Positions 1-8,060 of a stretch of DNA of 64,000 nt are shown piece by piece. The notes under the pieces were generated by a model that ran no database searches, was not told where the DNA came from, and saw only the letters and a program-made list of their open reading frames with translations. Where the stretch lies: NCBI RefSeq assembly GCF_013386115.1, contig NZ_JACAOR010000007.1, forward strand, positions 644,702 through 708,701, read 5' to 3'. The position numbers and the translations under genes were made by a program. The stretch is from Pseudomonas gingeri. GTDB lineage: Bacteria > Pseudomonadota > Gammaproteobacteria > Pseudomonadales > Pseudomonadaceae. Position 1 is the stretch's first letter. Every line of letters begins with the position of its first letter.

Positions 1-1
1 C

Positions 2-169
2 CGGTTCAAGACCGCGCCGATCAAGCAGTGGGAAGTCTCACGGGCGTTCAACCTGTCGTTGAAACGCACCATGGACGAGGCCGGGCTGGACCTGGCGACC
101 CCGCGTCTGAGCGTGCAGGTGGTCACCGCCGGCGGCGGTCCGGAAACGGAATCCACGCCAAAATCTTGA
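2..169 (+). CDS. C-terminal fragment of a mechanosensitive ion channel (MscS family)
   Basis: The window opens inside this gene. Only the last 55 codons are present, ending in TGA at 167-169. The peptide begins RFKTAPIKQWEVSRAFNLSL, which matches the soluble C-terminal beta/alpha domain of MscS-type channels (a basic RTKPxKQWEV-like stretch followed by an amphipathic helix). The transmembrane part lies upstream of the window. The family relieves turgor during hypo-osmotic shock in the inner membrane. A more distant small-channel relative cannot be ruled out from the tail alone. Confidence 0.7.
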   Translation, partial: RFKTAPIKQWEVSRAFNLSLKRTMDEAGLDLATPRLSVQVVTAGGGPETESTPKS

Positions 170-183
170 ACACACCACTGAAT

Positions 184-273
184 TGTAGGAGCCGGCTTGC
201 TGGCGATGCCATCTGATGGCCACATCGCTGCCGCCTGGAAAGCCGCTATCGCCAGCAAGCCGGCTCCCACAAA
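184..273. repeat. REP pair (inverted)
   Basis: Two copies of the Pseudomonas REP core face each other: GGAGCCGGCTTGCTGGCGAT on the left (about 188-207) and its complement on the right (about 247-270), with about 40 bases between. It lies between converging genes, a typical REPIN-like position. Confidence 0.85.
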
Positions 274-305
274 ATCCGCGTCGCCTGCCAATCCAGGAGT
301 GACCG

Positions 306-1022
306 CTAAACCACATCCACGCCGACATGAATCGCATCATGCCGCCAGAACTCCAGGTCACAGTCGATCAGCCGTTCATGCTGGTCGTAGTTGACCCGGG
401 CAATCCGCAGGCCCGGACTGCCCACCGATACCCGCAACGCGGCGGCCGCCTCGACCTGCAATGAGGTCGGCACGATTTCGAAGCGCACCCGCCCGTAATG
501 CAGGTCGTAGTGGCGGGCATACAGCTCGGTTATCGACTGGTTCAGGTCGAACTCCAGGATGCCCGGGAAGTACTGCGGGTTGAGGTAGTGCTCGACATAC
601 AGCACCAGCCGCTCATCGATCCGCCGCGCCCGGCAGATCTGGATCACGCTGGACAAGGCCGGCAACTGCAACCAGTCACACACCGCCGCCGAAGCCGGTT
701 GCAGGCGCGCGCAAATCACCTGGGTGGACGGCACCCGCCCCTGGGCACTGACCATCGCGTGAAAGTGGCTACGCTGCATAAGGTTGTAGGCCAGCCGTGG
801 TGGCGAGATGAACCAGCCACGACGCTCCTCCCGATAGATCAGCCCCTGGGCCTCCAGTTGCAGCAAGGCCTCGCGCACGGTGATCCGGGTGGTGCTGAAC
901 AGCTCGCTGAGCTTGCGCTCGGCCGGCAGCTTGCTTCCCGGTGGCAACAGCCCGTGTTCGATCTGCTCATGGAGCGCCTGACCGATGGCTGTCACCGCTT
1001 TTGGTGCCTCTTCGCGCATCAA
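306..1022 (-). CDS. GntR-family regulator with UTRA ligand domain (HutC/PhnF type)
   Basis: A 238-residue protein. An N-terminal winged helix-turn-helix of about 70 residues contains a typical GntR recognition segment (TTRITVREALLQLEAQGLI). A UTRA effector domain of about 150 residues follows. HutC/PhnF-type regulators are dimeric repressors whose UTRA domain binds a small metabolite. The gene diverges from the ABC transporter cassette starting at 1411, so it is the likely local regulator. A perfect palindrome lies 11 bases upstream of its start. UTRA regulators next to ABC and phosphatase genes often respond to phosphonates or phosphosugars. The effector here is not known. Confidence 0.88.
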   Translation of the reverse strand: MMREEAPKAVTAIGQALHEQIEHGLLPPGSKLPAERKLSELFSTTRITVREALLQLEAQGLIYREERRGWFISPPRLAYNLMQRSHFHAMVSAQGRVPSTQVICARLQPASAAVCDWLQLPALSSVIQICRARRIDERLVLYVEHYLNPQYFPGILEFDLNQSITELYARHYDLHYGRVRFEIVPTSLQVEAAAALRVSVGSPGLRIARVNYDQHERLIDCDLEFWRHDAIHVGVDVV

Positions 1023-1410
1023 CGTTACCTATCTGGACTAGTCCAGCACTGTTTGAGGGCAGAACCGCACAGGATCGCGGTCCCCAGTTGTAGCGCTCAG
1101 CCTAGGCAATGCATATGACTGATATGTGACAAAGCGACGAAACGGTGCACGTGGACGGCCGTTCCAGAACATCAATTCGCATAAATATCAGTTAGTTACA
1201 AATGGTCTACGCTTAATTCGACGGTCATGAGCACTACGGGCAAAAAACCTTGCAGGACTGATGCCGACATCAAAGTGTCATCCTGCTGGCTTAAATTGGC
1301 TCAGGTATTGCTGACCTAGACCAAACGATGCACTGCACCACGTTATAAAAACCGTCATAGAAACTGTTGATAAAAAATCTCTGCGTTGAAAACGCCCAAA
1401 GGAGCTTCGG
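1023..1410. promoter_or_regulatory. Divergent control region of the organophosphorus cassette
   Basis: These 388 bases carry no credible gene. They hold a perfect GntR-type palindrome near the regulator and a weaker related site about 90 bases before the binding-protein gene. The remainder is relatively AT-rich (for example around 1180-1220 and 1340-1385), as expected for two back-to-back promoters. AAAGGAG lies just before the ATG at 1411. Confidence 0.55.
1033..1046. promoter_or_regulatory. Candidate operator for the GntR/UTRA regulator
   Basis: CTGGACTAGTCCAG is a perfect 14-base palindrome placed 11 bases upstream of the regulator's start codon. GntR-family operators are short palindromes with a GT...AC core, and PhnF sites resemble TGGTCTAGACCA. 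A related imperfect site, TGACCTAGACCA, lies near 1312-1323. Autoregulation plus control of the divergent cassette is the inference. Confidence 0.5.
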
Positions 1411-2478
1411 ATGAAACAGCTTTTCCTGGCATCACTGTTAGGCTCGACCATTGCCCTGTGCACCTCCGCCATGGCCGCTGACACCGATTTGCAAACACTT
1501 GAAAACGCCGCCAAGAAAGAAGGCGCCGTGAACAGCGTCGGCATGCCCGATGACTGGGCGAACTGGGCTGGCACCTGGAAAGACCTGAGCGACAAGTACG
1601 GCCTCAAGCACATCGACACCGACATGAGCTCGGCCCAGGAAATCGCCAAGTTCGATGCGGAGAAAGACAACGCCAGCGCCGATATCGGCGACGTCGGCGC
1701 GGCCTTCGGTCCGATCGCGGTGAAAAAGGGCGTCGCCCAGCCGTACAAGCCAAGCACCTGGGCCCAGGTCCCGGATTGGGCCAAGGACAAGGACGGCAAC
1801 TGGGCACTGGCCTACACAGGTACCATCGCCTTCATCGTCAACAAGAAGCTGCTGCACGGTTCCGAAGCACCGAAAAGCTGGGCTGACCTCAAGACCGGCA
1901 AGTACAAGGTTTCCATCGGTGACGTGAGCACCGCCGCCCAGGCCGCCAACGGCGTACTGGCCGCTGCCCTGGCCAACGGTGGCGACGAGAAGAACCTGCA
2001 ACCGGCCCTGCTGATGTTTGCCGATATCGCCAAGCAGGGTCGCCTGTCGCTCGCCAACCCGACCATCGCCACCATGGAAAAAGGCGAAGTCGAAGTCGGC
2101 GTGGTCTGGGACTTCAACGGCCTGAGCTACAAGGCCAAGATGGCCAACCCGGATGACTACGTCGTGCTGATCCCATCGGACGGTTCGGTGATTTCCGGCT
2201 ACACCACCATCATCAACAAGTACGCCAAGCACCCGAACGCCGCCAAGCTGACCCGCGAATACATCTTCAGCGATGCGGGCCAGATCAACCTGGCGCGCGG
2301 CAATGCCCGTCCGATCCGTGCCGAGCACCTGACCCTGCCGGCAGACGTGAAAGCCAAGCTGCTGCCTAACGAGCAGTACAAGAAAGTCACGCCGATCAAA
2401 GACGCCGATGCCTGGGAAAAGACTTCCAAGGCGCTGCCGCAGAAGTGGAACGAAGAAGTCATCATCAACATGCAATAA
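1411..2478 (+). CDS. Periplasmic substrate-binding protein of an ABC importer
   Basis: A 355-residue precursor whose first 22 residues form a Sec signal peptide ending at AMA-ADTD. The mature protein is a two-lobed extracellular solute-binding protein of the iron/AfuA and 2-aminoethylphosphonate-like type (early ...KKEGAVNSVGMPDDW..., later YTGTIAFIVNKKLL). It would capture the substrate and deliver it to the permeases at 3450 and 4282. A strong AAAGGAG site precedes the ATG. A GC-rich hairpin and a REP pair follow, which probably uncouple its high expression from the rest of the cassette. The substrate is unknown. An organophosphorus compound is inferred from the phosphatases downstream. Confidence 0.85.
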   Translation: MKQLFLASLLGSTIALCTSAMAADTDLQTLENAAKKEGAVNSVGMPDDWANWAGTWKDLSDKYGLKHIDTDMSSAQEIAKFDAEKDNASADIGDVGAAFGPIAVKKGVAQPYKPSTWAQVPDWAKDKDGNWALAYTGTIAFIVNKKLLHGSEAPKSWADLKTGKYKVSIGDVSTAAQAANGVLAAALANGGDEKNLQPALLMFADIAKQGRLSLANPTIATMEKGEVEVGVVWDFNGLSYKAKMANPDDYVVLIPSDGSVISGYTTIINKYAKHPNAAKLTREYIFSDAGQINLARGNARPIRAEHLTLPADVKAKLLPNEQYKKVTPIKDADAWEKTSKALPQKWNEEVIINMQ

Positions 2479-2492
2479 CCCGACAGCCTTGG

Positions 2493-2511
2493 CCCGGGGC
2501 TCGTCCCCGGG
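2493..2511 (+). other. Intercistronic mRNA hairpin after the binding-protein gene
   Basis: CCCGGGG and CCCCGGG pair across a five-base loop. No T-run follows, so this looks like a 3' stabiliser of the binding-protein transcript rather than a terminator. It fits the usual excess of binding protein over membrane components. Confidence 0.45.
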
Positions 2512-2524
2512 TCAACGCGATCAT

Positions 2525-2608
2525 TGCAGGAGCCGGCTTGCCGACGATAAGGACCGAGAGAACAATATTAGTCTCAAGGCCCTCGTCGCCGGCAGGCCGG
2601 CTCCCACA
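2525..2608. repeat. REP pair inside the cassette
   Basis: GCAGGAGCCGGCTTGCCGAC (2525-2544) faces GTCGCCGGCAGGCCGGCTCC (about 2585-2604). The pair sits between the binding-protein gene and the hydrolase gene and, together with the hairpin just before it, may set the relative expression of the two. Confidence 0.8.
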
Positions 2609-2646
2609 TCAGATTCTGTTCGTTCCCCAACATGGAGGCCCGGCTT

Positions 2647-3453
2647 ATGCAGCACAACGTCATCCTGGTCGTGCTCGATGGCCTGAACTACGAGGTCGCC
2701 CGGCATGCCATGGGCCATCTCCAGGCTTACGCAGGCGCAGGACGCGCGGCGCTGTACAAACTGGAATGCGAGTTGCCCTCGCTCTCAAGACCGCTCTACG
2801 AATGCATTCTCACCGGTGTGGCCCCGATCCGGAGCGGCATCGTGCACAACCACGTCTCGCGCCTGTCCAACCAGCGCAGCGTGTTCCATTACGCCCGCGA
2901 CGCTGGTCTGAGCACCGCCGCGGCGGCCTATCACTGGGTCAGCGAACTGTACAACCGCTCGCCCTTCGTCGCGGCCCGTGACCGCCATACCCGCAATGAA
3001 AGCCTGCCGATCCAGCACGGGCATTTCTATTGGGTCGATCACTACCCCGACTCCCATCTGTTCGCCGATGCCGAAAACCTGCGCCTGCAACACGCGCCGA
3101 ACTTCCTGCTGGTGCACCCGATGAATATCGATGACGCCGGCCACAAGCATGGCCTCGATACCGCGCAATACCGCAACAGCGCGCGTTCGGCCGACATCAT
3201 CCTGGCCGACTACCTGCAAGGCTGGCTCGACGCCGGCTACCAGGTACTGGTGACCGCCGACCACGGCATGAACAACGACCGCTCGCACAACGGCCTGCTG
3301 GCCGAGGAACGGGAAGTGCCGCTGTTCGTCCTCGGCGATGCCTTCAGTTTCGATCCCGACGCCACGCCCCAACAGACGCAACTGTGCGGCACGATCTGCG
3401 AGCTGCTGGGCGTCCCCCATGACAAACCTGTATGCCGGGAGCTGCTGAAGTGA
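2647..3453 (+). CDS. Cytoplasmic alkaline-phosphatase-superfamily phosphohydrolase
   Basis: A 268-residue protein of the nucleotide pyrophosphatase / phosphonoacetate hydrolase fold. I chose ATG 2647 over 2632 because GGAGG (2634-2638) then sits eight bases upstream. Visible metal-site elements are D11 (VVLDGLNYE), a Ser at the usual Thr/Ser nucleophile position (S47 in LPSLSRP), the D162-D163/H166/H168 cluster (NIDDAGHKHG), D205-H206 (TADHGMNND) and H214. There is no signal peptide, so it should act on imported substrate in the cytoplasm. It is about 140 residues shorter than secreted family members. The gene overlaps the following permease. It likely cleaves a phosphodiester or C-P substrate. 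The exact reaction is unknown. Confidence 0.8.
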   Translation: MQHNVILVVLDGLNYEVARHAMGHLQAYAGAGRAALYKLECELPSLSRPLYECILTGVAPIRSGIVHNHVSRLSNQRSVFHYARDAGLSTAAAAYHWVSELYNRSPFVAARDRHTRNESLPIQHGHFYWVDHYPDSHLFADAENLRLQHAPNFLLVHPMNIDDAGHKHGLDTAQYRNSARSADIILADYLQGWLDAGYQVLVTADHGMNNDRSHNGLLAEEREVPLFVLGDAFSFDPDATPQQTQLCGTICELLGVPHDKPVCRELLK

Positions 3454-4295
3454 ATTCACTCACCCGTGGCAAATGGCTCGCCGTGCTCTGCCTGGTGCCC
3501 TTTGCCCTGTTCTTCATCGTGTTCGAGATCGCGCCGCTGGTGTGGGTGCTGATCAACAGCCTGCAATCGGAAGACGATGGCTGGGGTCTGGCCAACTTCA
3601 GCAAGATCTTCAGTTCGAAGTTCTACCTGCAGGCGATCCAGTACAGCCTGGAGATCAGCTTCTGGTCGAGCGTGTTCGGCATGATCATCGCGGTGCTCGG
3701 TGCCTACTCGCTACGCCGGGTCGACTCGCGCCTGCGGGATTTCGTCAATGCCTTCGCCAACATGACCAGCAACTTCGCCGGCGTGCCCCTGGCCTTCGCG
3801 TTCATCATCCTGCTGGGCTTCAACGGCACCATCACCATCATGCTGAAGCAGGCGGGGATCATCCAGGACTTCAACCTGTACTCGAAGACCGGCCTGATCA
3901 TCCTCTACACCTACTTCCAGATTCCCCTGGGCGTGCTGCTGCTCTACCCGGCCTTCGACGCCCTGCGCGAAGACTGGCGCGAGTCCGCCGCGCTGCTCGG
4001 TGCCGAAGGCTGGCAGTTCTGGCGCCATATCGGCCTGCCGGTGCTGACCCCGGCGCTGCTGGGGACCTTCGTGATCCTGCTGGCCAACGCCCTCGGCGCC
4101 TACGCCACGGTCTATGCCCTGACCACCGGCAACTTCAACGTGTTGCCGATCCGTATCGCCGCCATGGTCTCCGGCGACATCAGCCTCGACCCGAACATGG
4201 CCAGTGCCCTGGCCGTAGTGCTGGTGGGCCTGATGACCTTCGTGACCGTGATCCACCAGTGGCTGTTGAAGAGGAGCTACCATGTCGCGCGCTGA
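3450..4295 (+). CDS. ABC transporter permease 1
   Basis: An integral membrane protein of about 281 residues with six predicted membrane spans and the binding-protein-dependent transport (EAA) loop near ESAALLGAEGWQFWRHIGLP. The chosen start is GTG at 3450, which overlaps the stop of the preceding gene (GTGA) and has GGGAG eight bases upstream. ATG 3432 would add six residues but lacks a well-placed site. It pairs with the permease at 4282 to form the channel. The family handles iron, polyamines, thiamine or aminoethylphosphonate, so sequence alone does not fix the substrate. Confidence 0.85.
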   Translation: MNSLTRGKWLAVLCLVPFALFFIVFEIAPLVWVLINSLQSEDDGWGLANFSKIFSSKFYLQAIQYSLEISFWSSVFGMIIAVLGAYSLRRVDSRLRDFVNAFANMTSNFAGVPLAFAFIILLGFNGTITIMLKQAGIIQDFNLYSKTGLIILYTYFQIPLGVLLLYPAFDALREDWRESAALLGAEGWQFWRHIGLPVLTPALLGTFVILLANALGAYATVYALTTGNFNVLPIRIAAMVSGDISLDPNMASALAVVLVGLMTFVTVIHQWLLKRSYHVAR

Positions 4296-5097
4296 ACCCG
4301 GCTCCGCCGCCCTGTACCACCGCCTGGTGGTGTACCTGTTGTTCCTGATCCTGTTGCTGCCCCTGGCCGGCACCCTGGTCTATTCGATTGCCAGCAGTTG
4401 GTCGGCGACCGTCCTGCCCAGCGGTTTCACCTTCAAGTGGTACCTGCAACTGTGGAGCGACCCACGCTTCCTCAATGCCTTCGGCCAGTCGCTGATCGTC
4501 TGCGTCGGCTCGCTGGTGTTGTCGGTGGTGCTGATCCTGCCGCTGCTGTTCGTGGTGCACTACCACTTCCCGCGGCTCGACGCGCTGATGAACATCCTGA
4601 TCCTGCTGCCCTTCGCGGTGCCGCCGGTGGTGTCCTCGGTGGGACTGTTGCAACTGTACGGCTCCGGGCCGTTCGCCATGGTCGGTACGCCGTGGATCCT
4701 GATCGGCTGCTACTTCACCGTGGCCTTGCCGTTCATGTACCGGGCCATCACCAACAACCTGCAGGCGATCAACCTGCGCGACCTGATGGACGCCGCCCAC
4801 CTGCTCGGCGCCAGCACCTGGCAGGCGGCGTTCCTGGTGGTCCTGCCCAACCTGCGCAAGGGCCTGATGGTCGCGTTGCTGCTGTCGTTCTCCTTCCTGT
4901 TCGGCGAGTTCGTGTTCGCCAACATCCTGGTGGGCACCCGCTATGAAACCCTGCAGGTGTACCTGAACAACATGCGCAACAGCAGCGGTCACTTCACCAG
5001 TGCCCTGGTGATCTCCTACTTCCTCTTTGTTTTGGTACTCACCTGGGTCGCCAATCGCCTGAGCTCTTCACCAAAAGAGAAGGACAAAAGCCAATGA
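4282..5097 (+). CDS. ABC transporter permease 2
   Basis: 271 residues and six predicted spans, with an EAA-type loop around LMDAAHLLGASTWQAAFLVV. Its start overlaps the end of permease 1 by 14 bases and is preceded by GAGGAG, indicating translational coupling. It resembles PotC/PhnV-type permeases and should form the heterodimeric pore with permease 1 and dock onto the ATPase at 5094. The basic tail (SSSPKEKDKSQ) is cytoplasmic. Confidence 0.87.
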   Translation: MSRAEPGSAALYHRLVVYLLFLILLLPLAGTLVYSIASSWSATVLPSGFTFKWYLQLWSDPRFLNAFGQSLIVCVGSLVLSVVLILPLLFVVHYHFPRLDALMNILILLPFAVPPVVSSVGLLQLYGSGPFAMVGTPWILIGCYFTVALPFMYRAITNNLQAINLRDLMDAAHLLGASTWQAAFLVVLPNLRKGLMVALLLSFSFLFGEFVFANILVGTRYETLQVYLNNMRNSSGHFTSALVISYFLFVLVLTWVANRLSSSPKEKDKSQ

Positions 5098-6083
5098 GCT
5101 TCATCAGTGTCCAGAGCCTGAAAAAAACCTACGCCGGCACCACGGTGTTCAGCGACATCAACTGCGAAATCGCCAAGGGCGAGTTCGTCACCCTGCTCGG
5201 CCCGTCCGGTTGCGGCAAGTCCACCCTGCTGCGCTGCATCGCCGGCCTGACCCCGGTGGACAGCGGCAAGATCCTCCTCGACGGCCAGGACATCGTGCCC
5301 CTCAGCCCGCAGAAGCGTGCGATCGGCATGGTGTTCCAGAGCTACGCGCTGTTCCCCAACATGACCGTGGAACAGAACGTCGCCTTCGGCCTGAAAATGC
5401 AGAAGGTCAATGCCGACGACAGCCACAAGCGCGTGATGGAAGCCCTCAAGCTGGTGGAACTGCACGACTTCGCCGCGCGCTACCCCCACCAGCTGTCCGG
5501 CGGCCAATGCCAGCGCGTGGCCCTGGCCCGTTCGCTGGTCACCCGCCCGCGCCTGCTGCTGCTCGACGAGCCGCTGTCGGCCCTCGATGCGCGGATTCGC
5601 AAGCACTTGCGCGAACAGATCCGGGCAATCCAGCGCGAGCTGGGCCTGACCACCATCTTCGTCACCCACGACCAGGAAGAAGCCCTGACCATGAGTGACC
5701 GGATCTTCCTGATGAACCAGGGCAAGATCGTCCAGAGCGGCGACGCCGAATCGCTCTACACCGCCCCGGTGGATGTGTTTGCCGCCGGTTTTATCGGCAA
5801 CTACAACCTGCTCGAAGCCGACGCCGCCAGCCGCCTGCTGCAGCGTCCGATCAACGGTCGTATCGCCATCCGCCCGGAAGCCATCGAACTGAGTACCGAC
5901 GGCGAGCTGGATGCGCTGATCCGCAGCCACAGCCTGCTGGGCAACGTCATCCGCTATCGGGTCGAGGCGCGGGGCGTGGAACTGGTGGTGGATGTGCTCA
6001 ACCGTTCGGCCGCCGATCTGCACCCCGATGGTCGGCGCCTGGCGTTGTCCATCGATCCGACGGCCCTGTGTGAGGTAGCCTGA
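5094..6083 (+). CDS. ABC transporter ATP-binding protein (PotA/FbpC-like)
   Basis: A 329-residue ATPase. Walker A is GPSGCGKST (about residues 38-46), the signature is LSGGQCQRVA, Walker B is LLLLDEPLSALD, and the switch His lies in FVTHDQEEA. A C-terminal TOBE-like regulatory region of about 90 residues follows. The ATG overlaps the stop of permease 2 by four bases (ATGA), completing the coupled transporter operon. It energises import of the substrate bound by the protein at 1411. Confidence 0.92.
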   Translation: MSFISVQSLKKTYAGTTVFSDINCEIAKGEFVTLLGPSGCGKSTLLRCIAGLTPVDSGKILLDGQDIVPLSPQKRAIGMVFQSYALFPNMTVEQNVAFGLKMQKVNADDSHKRVMEALKLVELHDFAARYPHQLSGGQCQRVALARSLVTRPRLLLLDEPLSALDARIRKHLREQIRAIQRELGLTTIFVTHDQEEALTMSDRIFLMNQGKIVQSGDAESLYTAPVDVFAAGFIGNYNLLEADAASRLLQRPINGRIAIRPEAIELSTDGELDALIRSHSLLGNVIRYRVEARGVELVVDVLNRSAADLHPDGRRLALSIDPTALCEVA

Positions 6084-6132
6084 TGTCTTTGACGCGTTTG
6101 AAGAGTGTTCCCTTGACGAGAGAATCCCGCTG

Positions 6133-6786
6133 ATGGCCCTGGCAATTTTTGATCTGGATGAAACCCTGATCCACGGTGACTGCGCGACGCTCTGGAGCGA
6201 GCAGATGGGTCGCCTGGGCTGGGTCGACCCGGAGTCGTTCATGCGCCGCAACAACGAACTGATGGCCGCCTACAGCAAGGGCGAGCTGGCCATGGAAGAC
6301 TTCATGCTGTTCAGCCTGGAGCCCATGGCCGGACGCACCCCGGAAGAGGTCGAGCACCTGGTCGAACCCTGGGTCGAGGATGTGATCGAGCCGCTGATCT
6401 ACAGCGATGCCTGTAAGGCGATTGCCGCCCATCGGGCGGCGGGTGACCGGATCCTGGTGATTTCCGCCTCCGGCACCCACCTGGTGAAACCGATTGCCGA
6501 ACGCCTGGGCATCGACGAAGTGCTGGGCATCGAGCTGGAGGTCATGCACGGCGTCTACAGCGGGCATACCGTCGGCACCCTGACCTACCGCGAAGGCAAG
6601 ATCACCCGTCTGCTGGAATGGCTGGATGCCGAAGAGGAAAACCTCGAGGACGCGAGCTTCTATTCCGACTCACGCAACGACTTGCCGTTGCTGCTGAAGG
6701 TCGACCATCCCCATGCGGTCAACCCGGACCCGGTGCTGCGCGAGCAGGCGGAAAAGGCCGGCTGGCCTGTCCATCACTGGAAATAG
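6133..6786 (+). CDS. HAD-IB family phosphatase (SerB-like)
   Basis: A 217-residue HAD hydrolase of subclass IB. Motif I is FDLDETL (D7 nucleophile, D9 acid), motif II is the Ser in LVISASGT, motif III is the Lys in REGKITRL, and motif IV is YSDSRNDLP. The closest characterised families are phosphoserine phosphatase and phosphorylcholine or phosphoethanolamine phosphatases. It follows the ATPase gene after 49 bases and is probably in the same transcript. With the hydrolase at 2647 it suggests a two-step pathway: release of a phosphomonoester, then its dephosphorylation. The natural substrate cannot be read from the sequence. Confidence 0.85.
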   Translation: MALAIFDLDETLIHGDCATLWSEQMGRLGWVDPESFMRRNNELMAAYSKGELAMEDFMLFSLEPMAGRTPEEVEHLVEPWVEDVIEPLIYSDACKAIAAHRAAGDRILVISASGTHLVKPIAERLGIDEVLGIELEVMHGVYSGHTVGTLTYREGKITRLLEWLDAEEENLEDASFYSDSRNDLPLLLKVDHPHAVNPDPVLREQAEKAGWPVHHWK

Positions 6787-6800
6787 CCGGCCCTTATCGG

Positions 6801-6935
6801 AGCCGGCTTCTGTGAAAGCCGGCTTCTGTAGGAACCGGCTTCCGTGGGATCGGACTTCTGTGGGAGCGGGCTTGCCCGCGAAGAGGCCCGTCAGACCGCC
6901 AAAGACCTCACAGGCAAGCCCACTCCCACACAGGC
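6801..6935. repeat. Tandem 16-bp array of REP half-sites plus inverted REP
   Basis: Five head-to-tail 16-base units run from 6801 to 6880: AGCCGGCTTCTGTGAA, AGCCGGCTTCTGTAGG, AACCGGCTTCCGTGGG, ATCGGACTTCTGTGGG, and AGCGGGCTTGCCCGCG. The last is a full REP head. An inverted copy (AGGCAAGCCCACTCCCACA) closes the element near 6911-6930. It lies between converging genes. Confidence 0.75.
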
Positions 6936-6948
6936 GCCGCCCCTGCAT

Positions 6949-7911
6949 TCACACCAGCGTTTCGTCGATCACCAGCACCAGCTTGCCCGCCACCTGGTTG
7001 CCGGCCAGCTCGGTGAACGCCACTTCGGCATCGCGGATCGGGAACACCTTGGCCAACTGCGGACTGAGGCGTTTCTCGGCGAACAGCGGCCAGACGTGCT
7101 GATGCAGGTCACTGAGCAGATCCGCCTTGAATTGCGCGTCGCGACTGCGCAAGGTCGACCCCAGCAACTGGATGCGCTTGGCCAGGATCTTCGCCAGGTC
7201 CAGCCGGGTTTCCCGCCCGCCCATCAGGCCGATCAGCAGCCACCGCCCGTCAGCTGACAAAAGTTTCACGTTCAGCTCGGCGTAGTTCGCCCCCACCGGA
7301 TCGAGGATCACATCAAAGGGCGCGAAGTCGCTCAACCCTTCGATATCGTCGCTGCGGATCGCCCCGCCCTGGGCGCCCAGCGCCTCGCAATAGGCCAGCC
7401 GATCCGCCGAACCGACGCTTACCCAGCAGGGATTGCCGAACGCCTTGCACAGCTGGATGGCGGCCGAACCAACGCCACTGGCACCGGCATGCAACAGCAC
7501 TTTTTCACCCGGCTTGAGTCCGGCCAACTGGAACAGATTCAGCCACGCCGTGGCGTAGACCTCAGGCAACGCGGCCGCCTCGACCAGGCTCAGGCCCTCC
7601 GGCACCGGCAGCACATGACGCCCGTCGACCACCACTTCCTCGGCCATGCCGCCGCCGGCCAGCAGCGCACAGACACGGTCGCCGACCTGCCAGGCGGATC
7701 CCGGGCCCACTTCACTGATCACCCCGGAGCACTCCAGGCCCAGCACCTCGCTGGCCCCCGGCGGTGGCGGATAGAGCCCGGCCTTCTGCAACAGATCGGC
7801 GCGATTGAGTCCCGCAGCCGCCACGCGAATCCGTACCTGTCCGACATCACAGGCCGGACTTGGCTCCTCAACCCACTCCACTTGACCTTCAACGCCTTGC
7901 AATGCTTTCAC
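6949..7911 (-). CDS. NAD(P)H-quinone oxidoreductase, PIG3/zeta-crystallin type
   Basis: 320 residues of the medium-chain dehydrogenase/reductase superfamily without the zinc ligands of alcohol dehydrogenases. The N-terminal half is a GroES-like fold (GLNRADLLQKAGLYPPPPG). The Rossmann half carries the nucleotide-binding segment LLHAGASGVGSAAIQL. PIG3-type enzymes reduce quinones with NADPH in the cytoplasm. The start is GTG, with GGAGG only four bases upstream, so initiation is slightly suboptimal. It diverges from prc. Confidence 0.88.
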   Translation of the reverse strand: MKALQGVEGQVEWVEEPSPACDVGQVRIRVAAAGLNRADLLQKAGLYPPPPGASEVLGLECSGVISEVGPGSAWQVGDRVCALLAGGGMAEEVVVDGRHVLPVPEGLSLVEAAALPEVYATAWLNLFQLAGLKPGEKVLLHAGASGVGSAAIQLCKAFGNPCWVSVGSADRLAYCEALGAQGGAIRSDDIEGLSDFAPFDVILDPVGANYAELNVKLLSADGRWLLIGLMGGRETRLDLAKILAKRIQLLGSTLRSRDAQFKADLLSDLHQHVWPLFAEKRLSPQLAKVFPIRDAEVAFTELAGNQVAGKLVLVIDETLV

Positions 7912-7937
7912 AGTGCCTCCATAGTGAGTCTGGACTG

Positions 7938-7965
7938 AGCCCGGAGCTGTAGCACCGGGCTTTTT
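7938..7965 (+). terminator. Intrinsic terminator pointing right, with no obvious gene behind it
   Basis: AGCCCGG and CCGGGCT pair over a ten-base loop and are followed by TTTT. It reads in the + direction between two divergent genes, where no + strand gene ends. It may end a transcript antisense to the quinone oxidoreductase gene, or act as an attenuator before prc. Confidence 0.6.
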
Positions 7966-8060
7966 GCATTATGCGACCGGTCCGAGGGTCGTACGAAAAC
8001 CTGCCAATGCAGTTTTGGTACGCAGTCCCGCGGAACCGGCGACTTTAAAGACGGCCTAAT

